Positions 5,790-14,355 of a stretch of 40,361 nucleotides of DNA are shown here, in pieces. Position numbers and translations under genes: made by a program. The notes under the pieces were generated by a model. The model had not been told where the DNA came from, made no database searches, and was given only the letters and a program-made list of their open reading frames with translations. The stretch lies in assembly GCA_004551905.1 (NCBI GenBank), contig SFPL01000085.1:1-40361 (forward strand). The letters run 5' to 3'. Source of the DNA: Lentisphaeraceae bacterium (GTDB lineage: Bacteria > Verrucomicrobiota > Kiritimatiellia > RFP12 > UBA1067). The stretch's first letter is position 1. Each line of letters opens with the position of its first letter.

Positions 5790-8342
5790 TTAGGAGAGGA
5801 GCTCGTCGAAGTCGGCGGCGGTGAGCGACTCCATGATCGCGGTGTCGGTGGTGTCGACGGTCGCGTTGATGATCGCCTGCTTGCGGCGCTGGAGCGCCAG
5901 CACCTTCTCCTCGATCGAGCCCGAGGCGATCATCTTCATCACGTAGACCTTCTTCTTCTGGCCGATGCGGTGGGCGCGGTCCGTCGCCTGGTCCTCCACC
6001 GCCGGATTCCACCACGGGTCGTAGTGCATCACCATGTCTGCCGCGGTCAGGTTGAGGCCGGTGCCGCCGGCCTTGAGCGAGATGAGGAACACCGGGATCT
6101 GCGGCGTGCGGTTGAACTTGCTGCACTGGCCGAGCCGGTCCTTGGTGGAGCCGTCGAGGTAGCAGTAGGCGATGCCGGCTTCGCGCAGCCGCTTCTGGAT
6201 GAGCGTGAGCATCTTCACGAACTGGGAGAAGACGAGCACCTTGTGGCCGGAGTCGATCGCCTGCTGGAGCTGCTCCATGAAGGTGTCGATCTTCGCGCGC
6301 GAGGCGATCATGCGCAGCTTGGTGAGCAGCGCCAGGAGCTCGAAGCGCGACTTCTGGAAGCCCTTGGCCTTGATGATGTCGCCCGCCTGCACGCGCGCGG
6401 CCATCAGCGCCTTGGTGTACTCGCGCTGCGAGTCGTCGGACATCGGGCAGTAGGAGACCTTGATGATCTTGTCCGGCAGGTCCTTTGCCACCGTCTTCTT
6501 CACGCGCCGCATGATGAAGGGCGAGATCTTGCGCTTGAGGCGCGCGAGCGCGGCCTCGGCGTCGGCGTCGCCGTCCGCGATCGGGTCTTCGAACCGGCTG
6601 CGGAACGACTCGTAGTCGCCGAGGTAGTCCGGCATCAGGAAGTCGAAGATCGACCAGACGTCGGCGACGGTGTTCTCGATCGGGGTGCCGGTGAGGACGA
6701 GGCGCTGGATGGTGTGGACGCCCTTGACCGACTTGGCGCTGCGCGTCTGGCGGTTCTTGATGTTCTGCGCCTCGTCGAGCACGACGACTGAGAAGTCCTG
6801 GGTGACGTAGCCGGTCTCGAGGTCGCGCAGGAGCAGGGCGTAGGAGGTGATGACGACGTCGGCTTCGGGGATCTTGGCGAAGAGCGGCTGGCGGTCGTGC
6901 CCGGAGACGACGAGCGTCTTCAGCTCCGGGGTGAAGCGCTGCGCCTCGGCCTCCCAGTTTCGGACGAGCGAGGTGGGGCAGACGATGAGCGCCGGCAGGT
7001 TGCGCCCCTTGGCGTCGTGGGCGCGCGGGTCGCTCCGCGGCAAAGTGAGCCAGGCGAGGGTCTGGAGCGTCTTGCCGAGGCCCATCTCGTCCGCCAGCAG
7101 CCCTGAGAGCCCGGCGTTCTCGAGGAAGCGCATCCAGTAGACGCCCTGCTTCTGGTAGGGGCGGAGGATGCGGTCGAGGTGGCCGAGCGGCACGGGCTCG
7201 AACTTGGCGTTGGTGTGGCGTCCGTGCTGGCGGGTCATCGTGCGCCAGAACTTGGCGCGGCCGGCGTTGACCTCGCAGTCGACGAGGTCGAGCGAGCTCT
7301 TGACGTAGGCGGCGTAGGCGGACTTGACGCGGAACCAGCCGCGCTCGGCGCCGTTCTGCGATGGGGCGCAGTCGCTGAACACGTCCCGCAGCGCCTCGAT
7401 GCCGCCGGAGTCCAACAGGACGACCTTGCCCTCCTTCATGAGATAGCCGTCGCCGCGGTTGAGCGCGGCCTGGACGTCGGCGGGCGAGACCGCCTTGCCG
7501 CGCGCGTCGAAGGTGTAGTGGATGTCGAAGGCGCCGCCGGGCGCGTCCTTAACGGTGACGACGGGCACGATGGAGGGCATGCCCTCGGTCAGTTCCATCA
7601 GCGCGTCGGAGAGGTCGAACCGCCAGCCGGCGCGGCGGAGCTCGGGGATGCCGGCGCCGAGGAAGTTGAGCACCTTCTGGGGATCGGTGATGTAGTGCCG
7701 CGGGTCGCCGTCCTTGTAGCCCGGCTCGAAGCCCCACTTGAGCAGGCGCTTCACCGCGCTGCGCTCGGCGCCGATCGCGCGGGTGCGCCGGACGAGCGGG
7801 TCGTCCTCGTCCTCCAGCCACACCGCGCGCGGCGGCTGGAGCGAGCAGGCGTGGAAGCGGACGTCGCCGTACTTCGCGTCGACCATTATCGAGAGCGAGG
7901 CGCGCGAACCGGCGAGCGCGGCGTAGAAGCGCGGCTTCATCGGAACTTCGATGAACTCCGGCTCCGGTTCCGGCGGCGGCGCGGCGGGCGCGGGGGCGAC
8001 GGAGCGCGGGCGCTCCTCGGGCTCGTCCATCTCCATCACCATCTGCGCGATGCCGATGGCGACTACGTGCGGGCAGACCTTGCCGAAGCGCTGGTTGGTG
8101 GGGCAGGGGCACTTCGAGTCGATGCGTCCGTTGGGCTTGAGCTTGAGCGCGACGGGCATCTGGTAGCCGCTCGGCTGGAGGATCTTGCCGGAGATGACGA
8201 GGGTGTCGTCGTCGTACTTGACGTCCGAGACGTCGCCGGAGTTGCAGAGCGCGAGCGCCTGGTTGAAGACCTCCTGGCCGCCCCACTGGATGATCTCGTC
8301 GTGGGTGATGCCGCTCTTGACCTTGTCGTTGCGAGGCTTCAT
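5790..8342 (-). CDS. SWIM zinc-finger SNF2-family DEAD/DEAH helicase
   Basis: 850 residues. A SWIM zinc finger (C78, C80, C90, H92) precedes a Pro/Ala-rich linker and a long middle domain. The SNF2 ATPase follows: Walker A in DEMGLGKT (418-425), DEAQ box (523-526), TGTPIEN (551-557), then the second lobe with YLDGSTKDR, GTGLNLT, DPWWNP and HRIGQ (791-795). Bacterial SWIM-SNF2 proteins are RapA/HepA-like DNA translocases of uncertain physiological role, probably in transcription recycling or repair. The start is an ATG at 8342 that overlaps the rlmN stop as ATGA. The frame stays open far upstream inside rlmN, but that extension is an antisense-free shadow of rlmN. It is co-transcribed with rlmN. 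Confidence 0.93.
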   Translation of the reverse strand: MKPRNDKVKSGITHDEIIQWGGQEVFNQALALCNSGDVSDVKYDDDTLVISGKILQPSGYQMPVALKLKPNGRIDSKCPCPTNQRFGKVCPHVVAIGIAQMVMEMDEPEERPRSVAPAPAAPPPEPEPEFIEVPMKPRFYAALAGSRASLSIMVDAKYGDVRFHACSLQPPRAVWLEDEDDPLVRRTRAIGAERSAVKRLLKWGFEPGYKDGDPRHYITDPQKVLNFLGAGIPELRRAGWRFDLSDALMELTEGMPSIVPVVTVKDAPGGAFDIHYTFDARGKAVSPADVQAALNRGDGYLMKEGKVVLLDSGGIEALRDVFSDCAPSQNGAERGWFRVKSAYAAYVKSSLDLVDCEVNAGRAKFWRTMTRQHGRHTNAKFEPVPLGHLDRILRPYQKQGVYWMRFLENAGLSGLLADEMGLGKTLQTLAWLTLPRSDPRAHDAKGRNLPALIVCPTSLVRNWEAEAQRFTPELKTLVVSGHDRQPLFAKIPEADVVITSYALLLRDLETGYVTQDFSVVVLDEAQNIKNRQTRSAKSVKGVHTIQRLVLTGTPIENTVADVWSIFDFLMPDYLGDYESFRSRFEDPIADGDADAEAALARLKRKISPFIMRRVKKTVAKDLPDKIIKVSYCPMSDDSQREYTKALMAARVQAGDIIKAKGFQKSRFELLALLTKLRMIASRAKIDTFMEQLQQAIDSGHKVLVFSQFVKMLTLIQKRLREAGIAYCYLDGSTKDRLGQCSKFNRTPQIPVFLISLKAGGTGLNLTAADMVMHYDPWWNPAVEDQATDRAHRIGQKKKVYVMKMIASGSIEEKVLALQRRKQAIINATVDTTDTAIMESLTAADFDELLS

Positions 8343-9388
8343 GGCGCGGCCTCCTTTGCCGCGGAGGCGGCGCGGCGGAGCCGGAGCTGTCCGCAGGCGG
8401 CGTCGGCGTCCTTGCCGCGGCTGCGGCGGAGCATGGTCTGGACGCCGCGCTTCATGAGGACGTCGAGGAACATGAGCATGGTCGCGTCGTCCGGCGTGCG
8501 GAAGTCGGGGCGGTGGGCGACGGGCGAAAGGGGGATGAGGTTCACCTTCGCCATCGGCACGCGGCGGACCTGGCGGGCGAGCTCCTCGGCGCAGGCGCGG
8601 GAGTCGTTGACACCGGCGACGACGGTGTACTCGAAGGTGATGATGCGCTTGGTGGCGGCGGTGTAGGCGGCGCAGGCGCGGAGCAGCTCGTCGATCGGCC
8701 AGCGGCGGTTCACCGGCATCAGCCGCGAGCGGAGCTCGTCGTTGGGCGCGTGGAGCGAGACGGAGAGCTCGAACTGGATGCCTTCGCGGGCGAGGCGCTC
8801 GATGCCGGGCACGACGCCGCAGGTGGAAAGGGTGATGTGCCGCGCGCCGACGTTGGGCCCGCGGCCGGAGTTGATGAGCCGGAGGGCGCGCAGGGTCTCG
8901 TCGTAGTTGGCGAAGGGCTCGCCCATGCCCATGACGACGATGTTGGTGACTTCGCCGAACGAGCGTGCGAGCATGTGCTGGGCGACGATCTCGTCCGCGG
9001 CGAGCGAGCGGGAGAGGCCGTTCGCGCCGCTGGCGCAGAAGGCGCAGCCCATGGCGCAGCCGGCCTGGGTGGAGATGCACTGGGTGAAGCGCGAGGCGGC
9101 GGGGATGAGGACGGTCTCGACCGCCTCGCCGTCGGCGAAGGAGACGAGGAGCTTCTTGGTGCCGTCGGAGGACTCGGAGACCGCGGCGACTTCGCAGGGC
9201 GTGATGGGGAACTCCTCCTTGAGCGTCTCGCGGAAGTCCTTCGGGAGCGTAGTGGCCCCGTCCCAGTCGCGTATGCAATCGCGATACAGCGACTGGAGTA
9301 TCTGGTCTGCCCTGAATGCGCGAAGTCCCCGATCCACCAGGATCGGCTTCCACTCGTCGGGCAGTATGCTCCAGGCGGGTTTGGTCAT
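8339..9388 (-). CDS. rlmN: 23S rRNA (adenine-2503-C2)/tRNA (adenine-37-C2) methyltransferase
   Basis: 349 residues, the normal RlmN length. The radical-SAM cluster motif is C111-x3-C115-x2-C118 within STQAGCAMGCAFCASG. VVMGMGEPFANYDE is the conserved SAM-binding GEP segment. C332, in ADAACGQLR near the C-terminus, is the position of the cysteine that forms the methylated covalent intermediate. The enzyme methylates A2503 of 23S rRNA and A37 of some tRNAs. The ATG at 9388 is only 8 nt from a TATAAT hexamer and has no Shine-Dalgarno, so the transcript is probably leaderless. Divergent from fabH. Confidence 0.96.
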   Translation of the reverse strand: MTKPAWSILPDEWKPILVDRGLRAFRADQILQSLYRDCIRDWDGATTLPKDFRETLKEEFPITPCEVAAVSESSDGTKKLLVSFADGEAVETVLIPAASRFTQCISTQAGCAMGCAFCASGANGLSRSLAADEIVAQHMLARSFGEVTNIVVMGMGEPFANYDETLRALRLINSGRGPNVGARHITLSTCGVVPGIERLAREGIQFELSVSLHAPNDELRSRLMPVNRRWPIDELLRACAAYTAATKRIITFEYTVVAGVNDSRACAEELARQVRRVPMAKVNLIPLSPVAHRPDFRTPDDATMLMFLDVLMKRGVQTMLRRSRGKDADAACGQLRLRRAASAAKEAAP

Positions 9389-9396
9389 TGGTGCGT

Positions 9397-9407
9397 ATTA
9401 TACCATA
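9397..9407 (-). promoter_or_regulatory. Leaderless promoter core of rlmN
   Basis: The minus strand reads TATGGTATAATACGC and then the ATG. The -10 hexamer (9397-9402) ends 8 nt before the start codon, leaving no room for a ribosome binding site. A four-unit heptad array starts 6 nt upstream of the core. Confidence 0.8.
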
Positions 9408-9413
9408 TTTCGT

Positions 9414-9441
9414 GGTTCGTGGTTCGTGGCTCGTGGTTCGT
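9414..9441. repeat. Heptad tandem array, 4 units, in the rlmN-fabH divergent region
   Basis: GGTTCGT, GGTTCGT, GGCTCGT, GGTTCGT in exact register, with a partial TTCGT before it. The array ends 6 nt from the rlmN core and lies over its -35 position. It is oriented toward rlmN, not toward fabH. Confidence 0.88.
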
Positions 9442-9444
9442 GAG

Positions 9445-9484
9445 CTCAAACACTCAAACCCTGACCCGCCAAATATGGTATAAT
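9445..9484 (+). promoter_or_regulatory. Leaderless promoter of the fabH operon with octad repeat
   Basis: TATGGTATAATACGC with the hexamer at 9479-9484, 8 nt from the fabH ATG and no Shine-Dalgarno. Upstream, CTCAAACA and CTCAAACC (9445-9460) form a two-unit octad array, and CTGACCCG may be a degenerate third unit. There is no convincing TTGACA. Confidence 0.75.
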
Positions 9485-9492
9485 ACGCGGCT

Positions 9493-10515
9493 ATGGGAAT
9501 CAAGATATTAGGAACTGGGAGCTATCTGCCGCCGAAAATCGTAACCAACGGCGACATCGCCGCATCCTTGGACACGAGCGACGAGTGGATATTCTCCCAC
9601 ACCGGCATTCATGCGCGGCACGTCGCCGGCGAGGGCGAGACGACCTCCTCGATGGCGGCCGAGGCCGCGCGCAAGGCGCTGGAGATGTCCGGGGTGAAGC
9701 CCGAGGAAATCGGGCTCATCGTGGTGGCGACCTCGTCGCCCGACTACGGCACCTTTCCGTCCACCGCGTGCATCGTGCAGGACCTCCTGGGCTGCGTGAA
9801 CGCGGGCGCGTTCGACCTGCAGGCGGCCTGCGCCGGCTTCGTCTACGCGCTCGAGCAGGCGCGCGGGTTCGTGAACTTCTACCCCGACAAGAAGGCAATC
9901 GTCATCGGCGCCGAGTGCCTGACGCGCATCCTCGACTGGACCGACCGCTCGAGCTGCATCCTCTTCGGCGACGGCGCCGGGGCGGTGGTGCTCGGGAACG
10001 ACGAAGGGCCGGGCATGGCGTCGGCCAAGACGACCGCGCACACGATTCTGGGCGCGGACGGCAAGGGCCAGGCGTTCATCATGCGCACCGGCGGCACCCG
10101 CGAGGCGCCGAAGTTCGACCCGCTCACCGGAGTCCCGCTCAAGAGCGAGCCGCAGCTGCCGCAGCTGACGCTGCAGGGCCACGACGTCTTCGCCTTCGCG
10201 GTGCGCAAGCTCTCTAAGGTGGTGGGCGACCTCTGCGAGCGCCTCGGCACCACGCCGGAGTCGCTCGACCGCGTCTTCGCCCACCAGGCGAACGGGCGCA
10301 TCATCGAGGCGACGGCGCGGCGGATGAAGCTGCCGCTCTCGAAGTTCTGGCTGAACCTCGAGACGACGGCCAACACCTCGGCGGCGTCGGTGCCGATCTC
10401 GCTCGACCAGGCGGTCAGGGCGGGGGAGCTGAAGGACGGCATGCGCATCGTGCTCGTCGGCTTCGGCGCAGGGCTCACCTACGGCGGAACCTACATGACG
10501 TGGCCGAACCTCTGA
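9493..10515 (+). CDS. fabH: 3-oxoacyl-ACP synthase III (KAS III)
   Basis: 340 residues. The KAS III triad is complete: C113 in LQAACAGFVYAL, H264 in VFAHQANGRI and N294 in TANTSAAS. The enzyme condenses acetyl-CoA with malonyl-ACP to start fatty-acid synthesis. It is first in a long plus-strand operon and is followed by fabF and fabZ; fabD, fabG and acpP are absent here. The start is fixed by the promoter 8 nt upstream. The frame before the ATG is interrupted, so no earlier start is likely. Confidence 0.96.
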   Translation: MGIKILGTGSYLPPKIVTNGDIAASLDTSDEWIFSHTGIHARHVAGEGETTSSMAAEAARKALEMSGVKPEEIGLIVVATSSPDYGTFPSTACIVQDLLGCVNAGAFDLQAACAGFVYALEQARGFVNFYPDKKAIVIGAECLTRILDWTDRSSCILFGDGAGAVVLGNDEGPGMASAKTTAHTILGADGKGQAFIMRTGGTREAPKFDPLTGVPLKSEPQLPQLTLQGHDVFAFAVRKLSKVVGDLCERLGTTPESLDRVFAHQANGRIIEATARRMKLPLSKFWLNLETTANTSAASVPISLDQAVRAGELKDGMRIVLVGFGAGLTYGGTYMTWPNL

Positions 10516-10550
10516 GTCGGCGCGGCGGATCTACAATAAGGAGAAAAGAG

Positions 10551-11834
10551 ATGAAGAAAGTCATGATCACCGGCATCGGCATGCTGACCGCTGTCGGCAA
10601 CGGCAAGGACGCGACCTGGGAGGCGGTTAAGGCCGGCAAGCCCGGCGTCGGCCGCATAACCAAGTTCGACCCCTCGCGCTGCACCTGCCAGGTCGCGGCG
10701 GAGGTGAAGGGCTTCGAGGAGTACGCGCTCGGCGCGGGGCTCCTGGAGAAGCGCGAGGCGCGGCACATGGCGAAGTTCTCGCAGTACGCGGTGGCGACGG
10801 CCAACGAGGCTTGGCGCGACGCCGGCTTCGACGCCGATAAGAAGCCCGACATGAACCGCGTGGCCACCATCTTCGGCGTGGGCATCGGCGGGCTCGAGGT
10901 GACTGAAGACGCGTTCCGCACCCTCTTCGACAAGGGCCCCGACCGGCTTTCGCCGCTCGCCATCCCCGAGCTCATCGCCAACGAGGGCGCCGGCAACGTG
11001 GCGATCGCGCTCGGCGCGAAGGGCCCCTGCCACGTCCTCACCACCGCCTGCGCGTCCTCGACCGACGCGATCGGCTACTCGATTGACCTTATCCGCACCG
11101 GCCGCGCCGACGTGGTGGTTGCCGGCGGCGCCGAGGCGGTGATCATCGAGTTCACCGTCGGCGGCTTCATGAAGGAGAAGGCGCTCTCCACCTCCTACAA
11201 CGACACGCCCGAGACCGCGTGCCGTCCCTTCACCAAGGGCCGCGACGGCTTCGTGATGGGCGAGGGCGCGGCGGTGCTGATCCTCGAGAGCGAGGAGCAC
11301 GCCAAGGCGCGCGGCGCCAAGGTCTACGCCGAGCTCGCCGGCTACGGGGCGACGTGCGACGCCTACCACATCACCGCGCCCGACCCGAGCGGCGAGGGCT
11401 CGATCAGGGCGATCGAGGTCGCGCTCGCCGACGCCGGCGTCACCGACCGCTCGACCGTCGACTACATCAACGCCCACGGCACCTCCACCCACCTCAACGA
11501 CCAGATGGAGACCAAGGCGTTCAAGACCGTCTTCGGCGAGGAGGGGGCGAAGAAGATCTCCATCTCCTCCACCAAGCCCTGCCACGGCCACTGCCTCGGC
11601 GCGACGGGCGCAATCGAGGCGGCGATCACCGCGCTGGCGGTGAAGGACGGCTTCGTGCCGCCGACGCCGAACTACAACGAGCCCGACCTCGAGGTCGACG
11701 CTTCCAAGGGCGAGGTGCCGCTGGACCTCGACTACACGCCCAACGTCGGCCACCCGCGCGACATCCGCGTCGCGATGTCGAGTTCTCTTGGCTTCGGCGG
11801 CCACAACGGAATCCTGGTTTTCAAGAAGGTTTAA
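10551..11834 (+). CDS. fabF: 3-oxoacyl-ACP synthase II (KAS II)
   Basis: 427 residues from the ATG at 10551, chosen because AAGGAG lies 7 nt upstream. An earlier in-frame ATG at 10500 would overlap the end of fabH and gives a non-homologous Arg-rich extension. The thiolase-fold catalytic residues are C167 (TTACASSTDAIG), H309 (NAHGTSTHLND) and H347 (HGHCLGATGA), the Cys-His-His set of elongating KAS enzymes. It extends acyl-ACP with malonyl-ACP. It sits between fabH and fabZ in the operon. Confidence 0.96.
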   Translation: MKKVMITGIGMLTAVGNGKDATWEAVKAGKPGVGRITKFDPSRCTCQVAAEVKGFEEYALGAGLLEKREARHMAKFSQYAVATANEAWRDAGFDADKKPDMNRVATIFGVGIGGLEVTEDAFRTLFDKGPDRLSPLAIPELIANEGAGNVAIALGAKGPCHVLTTACASSTDAIGYSIDLIRTGRADVVVAGGAEAVIIEFTVGGFMKEKALSTSYNDTPETACRPFTKGRDGFVMGEGAAVLILESEEHAKARGAKVYAELAGYGATCDAYHITAPDPSGEGSIRAIEVALADAGVTDRSTVDYINAHGTSTHLNDQMETKAFKTVFGEEGAKKISISSTKPCHGHCLGATGAIEAAITALAVKDGFVPPTPNYNEPDLEVDASKGEVPLDLDYTPNVGHPRDIRVAMSSSLGFGGHNGILVFKKV

Positions 11835-11837
11835 ACC

Positions 11838-12329
11838 ATGGACCTGCCAAAGTACAAGAATGTTTTCAACTGGGACGGCGTGGAGCTGCTTCCGCACCGT
11901 CCCCCGTTTCTCTTCGTGGACAAGCTCATCGCCGGCGACGAGACCGGGTGCGTCGCCGAGTACACCTTCACAGAGGAGAAGAACGAGTTCTTCAAGGGGC
12001 ACTTCCCGGACTACCCGGTGGTGCCGGGAGTCGTGCTCGTCGAGGCGATGGCCCAGGCCGCCGGCGCGAACGTGGTCGCCCGCGAGGTGCTGGGTGTGCA
12101 GGTAGCCTTCGCGCTCGCGGCGATCGACGAAGTGCGCTTCCGCCAGCCGTTCCGTCCCGGCGACAAGCTGGTGACGGTGGTGGAGATCGTGCGCGAGCGC
12201 GTGCCGCTCGGCGTCTACCGCTGCCGCGGCTACCTCAACGGCGAGCCGAACGAGAAGGGCGAGCCGGCCGTGGAGAGCACCGTCAAGTGCATGATGGGCG
12301 GCAAGATCGTCGGCGACCGCCGGGGATGA
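11838..12329 (+). CDS. fabZ: 3-hydroxyacyl-ACP dehydratase, FabZ-type hot-dog fold
   Basis: 163 residues. LLPHRPPFLFVDKL followed by GHFPDYPVVPGVVLVEAMAQ gives the FabZ catalytic pair H55 and E69. The enzyme dehydrates (3R)-hydroxyacyl-ACP in the elongation cycle. It begins 3 nt after the fabF stop, with an AAGAAGG inside the end of fabF serving as ribosome binding site. FabZ and FabA are told apart by specificity as much as by sequence; the HxxxGxP arrangement and length favour FabZ. Confidence 0.93.
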   Translation: MDLPKYKNVFNWDGVELLPHRPPFLFVDKLIAGDETGCVAEYTFTEEKNEFFKGHFPDYPVVPGVVLVEAMAQAAGANVVAREVLGVQVAFALAAIDEVRFRQPFRPGDKLVTVVEIVRERVPLGVYRCRGYLNGEPNEKGEPAVESTVKCMMGGKIVGDRRG

Positions 12330-12348
12330 CGGAGAAGGGTCCGGGCAA

Positions 12349-13656
12349 ATGATGAGGATTGTCGATTCCGGCGACCGGCGCATCGAGGCTTTCAACGCGC
12401 GTCCCGCGTTTCCCGAGGAGGCCGAGCGCGTCGCGGCGGCTGCGCTGGCCGAGATCCGCGCGCGCGGCGACGCGGCGGTCGTCGAGCTGGTCGCGAAGTT
12501 CGAGGGCTTCAGGGCGCCGCGGGCGTCGGCGCTCAGGGTGGACCTCGCGAAGGTGTCGGAGAAGGGCCTCGACGCGAAGCTCGTCAAGGCGGTCAAGGAC
12601 GCGCACCGGCGCGTCTTGAAGTTCTCGAAGGCGTCGCTCCGCGAGGCGTGGTCGATGCCTTCGCCGTGCGGCGGCAGGCTGGGCGAGTTCTACTCCCCGA
12701 TGGACCGTGTGGGCGTGTACGTGCCCGGCGGCACCGCGCCGCTCGCCTCGACTTCGGTGATGACGGTAACGCTCGCTAAGGCCGCCGGGGTGAAGGAGAT
12801 AGTCGCCTGCACGCCGGCCGGGCGCGACGGCAAGGTGAACCCCGTCCTCCTCTACGCGCTCAGGCTCGCGGGGGCGACCGAGGTATACCGCGTCGGCGGC
12901 ATCCAGGCGATCGGCATGATGGCGTTCGGAACCAGGACCTGCCGCAAGGTGCAGAAGATCGCCGGTCCCGGCAACGCGTTCGTGACCGCGGCGAAGCGCC
13001 AGGTCTACGGCTACGTCGCCATCGACCAGGTGGCGGGTCCGAGCGAGATCGCCGTCCTCGCCGACGGCTCGGTGGACGCGCGCTGGATCGCGGCGGACCT
13101 GCTGAGCCAGGCCGAGCACGGCAGCGGCTGGGAGAAGTCGCTCTGCGTCGCCACCTCGCGCAGGTTCGCGGAGAAGGTTCGCGACGAGGTGCTTGCCCAG
13201 GCCGCGACGCTTACGCGCCGGGAGCTCGTCCAGCGCGTCATCGACCGCGACGGAATCCTCATTGTCGTCGCGAAGAACGTACGCGAGGGGCTGGAGATCG
13301 TGAACCGGTTCGCGCCCGAGCACTTCGAGATCATGACCAAGGACGCGCTCAGGGTGATGAAGGGCGTGAGGTCGGCCGGGGCGGTGTTTGCCGGACCGTG
13401 GACGCCGGAGTCGGCGGGCGACTTCGTCGCCGGTCCGAGCCACGTGCTGCCGACCGGTGGCGCGGCGAACATGTTCAACGGGCTGACGCCGGACGACTTC
13501 CGCCGCCGCCACAGCTTCGTCGCCTTCACCCGCGGCGACCTCGCCGAGACGGCGCCGACCATCGCCGCGTTTGCCGCGGTCGAGGGTCTCGACGGCCACG
13601 GACGCGCCGCGTCGATCCGCTTCGAGAAGCAGGGAAAGTCCGCGAAAAGGAGGTAG
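12349..13656 (+). CDS. hisD: Histidinol dehydrogenase
   Basis: 435 residues, the normal HisD length. Diagnostic blocks are YVPGGTAPLASTSVMTV, IAGPGNAFVTAAKRQVYG, DQVAGPSEIAVLAD, the zinc-site segment LLSQAEHG and RFAPEHFEIM. It oxidises L-histidinol to histidine in two NAD-dependent steps. Two consecutive ATGs (12349 and 12352) are possible starts; AAGG about 10 nt upstream fits the first. No other his gene is in the window, so it is a lone histidine gene inside a lipid/envelope operon. Confidence 0.96.
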   Translation: MMRIVDSGDRRIEAFNARPAFPEEAERVAAAALAEIRARGDAAVVELVAKFEGFRAPRASALRVDLAKVSEKGLDAKLVKAVKDAHRRVLKFSKASLREAWSMPSPCGGRLGEFYSPMDRVGVYVPGGTAPLASTSVMTVTLAKAAGVKEIVACTPAGRDGKVNPVLLYALRLAGATEVYRVGGIQAIGMMAFGTRTCRKVQKIAGPGNAFVTAAKRQVYGYVAIDQVAGPSEIAVLADGSVDARWIAADLLSQAEHGSGWEKSLCVATSRRFAEKVRDEVLAQAATLTRRELVQRVIDRDGILIVVAKNVREGLEIVNRFAPEHFEIMTKDALRVMKGVRSAGAVFAGPWTPESAGDFVAGPSHVLPTGGAANMFNGLTPDDFRRRHSFVAFTRGDLAETAPTIAAFAAVEGLDGHGRAASIRFEKQGKSAKRR

Positions 13657-13659
13657 GAG

Positions 13660-14355
13660 ATGGCTGAGCTCATAGTGGCGCTGGACGTGGCGAGCCGCGG
13701 CGAGGCGGTGGAGAAGGTGAAGGCGATCGGAGACGCGGTCGGCTTCTACAAGATTGGCCTCGAGCTCTTCGCGGCCGAGGGCCCGGACGTCGTCAAGGCG
13801 GTCAGGGACCTCGGCAAGCGCGTGTTCCTCGACCTCAAGTTCCACGACATCCCGCGCACGGTCGAGCGCGCGGTGAAGTCCGCCGCTCGGCTCGGCGTCA
13901 ACCTCCTTACCATCCATGCCTCCGGCGGCCGGGCGATGGTGCGCGCGGCGGCGGACGCGGCGGCGGAGTTCGGCGAGGAGGCCCCGAAGATCCTCGCGGT
14001 GACGGTGCTCACCTCGATGGACGCGCAGGACCTCGCGGACATCGGCGTCGCCGGGCGGACTCCGGCCGAGCAGGTGCGGGCGGTGGCGTCCCTCGCCGTC
14101 GACTCCGGCGCGGACGGGCTCGTCTGCTCGCCGCTGGAAGTGGGGTCGCTTTCGCGGTCGCTGCGTCCCGGAACCCTTTTCGTGACTCCGGGGGTGCGTC
14201 CGGCGGGAAGCGCCCTCGGCGACCAGAAGCGCGTGGCGACGCCGGCCGAGGCGGTGCGCGACGGCGCGACGCACCTGGTGGTCGGGCGCCCGGTGCTGGC
14301 GGCGCCTGACCCGGTGGCGGCGGCGCGGGCGATCGTCCAAGAGATCGGGGGATGA
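13660..14355 (+). CDS. pyrF: Orotidine 5'-phosphate decarboxylase
   Basis: 231 residues. The bacterial OMP decarboxylase active site is present: D9 in IVALDVA, K31 in FYKIGLELF and the DLKFHDIP segment with D58, K60 and D63. The C-terminal phosphate-binding part is VTPGVRP and VVGRPVLAA. It makes UMP in pyrimidine biosynthesis. It starts 3 nt after hisD, with AAAGGAGG inside the hisD end, and its TGA overlaps the next gene's ATG. Confidence 0.96.
   Translation: MAELIVALDVASRGEAVEKVKAIGDAVGFYKIGLELFAAEGPDVVKAVRDLGKRVFLDLKFHDIPRTVERAVKSAARLGVNLLTIHASGGRAMVRAAADAAAEFGEEAPKILAVTVLTSMDAQDLADIGVAGRTPAEQVRAVASLAVDSGADGLVCSPLEVGSLSRSLRPGTLFVTPGVRPAGSALGDQKRVATPAEAVRDGATHLVVGRPVLAAPDPVAAARAIVQEIGG

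Noticed and set aside
5639..5824. 61-residue plus-strand ORF downstream of SNF2
   Set aside because: Built from the 23-bp direct repeats and running into the antisense of the SNF2 end; no Shine-Dalgarno.
7179..8666. 495-residue plus-strand frame
   Set aside because: Antisense to the SNF2 helicase and rlmN; no recognisable domain.
9414..9441. CRISPR or VNTR interpretation of the heptad arrays
   Set aside because: Units are 7-8 nt with no spacers, so they are not CRISPR; fixed position relative to promoters makes a random VNTR less likely.
8343..9503. N-terminal extension of the SNF2 gene to a 1237-residue frame
   Set aside because: This part overlaps rlmN on the same strand in another frame, is Arg/His-rich and matches no domain; the real start is the ATG at 8342 coupled to the rlmN stop.
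10500..10550. Upstream ATG for fabF
   Set aside because: Gives a non-homologous Arg-rich extension overlapping fabH, while AAGGAG is correctly spaced before the ATG at 10551.
10491..12596. Long antisense frame (about 700 residues) across fabF-fabZ-hisD
   Set aside because: Composition is the Arg/Ala/His/Val pattern of a GC-rich shadow; fabF, fabZ and hisD on the other strand are unambiguous.
12283..14340. Long antisense frame across hisD and pyrF
   Set aside because: Shadow of two well-identified genes, no motif and no start signal.
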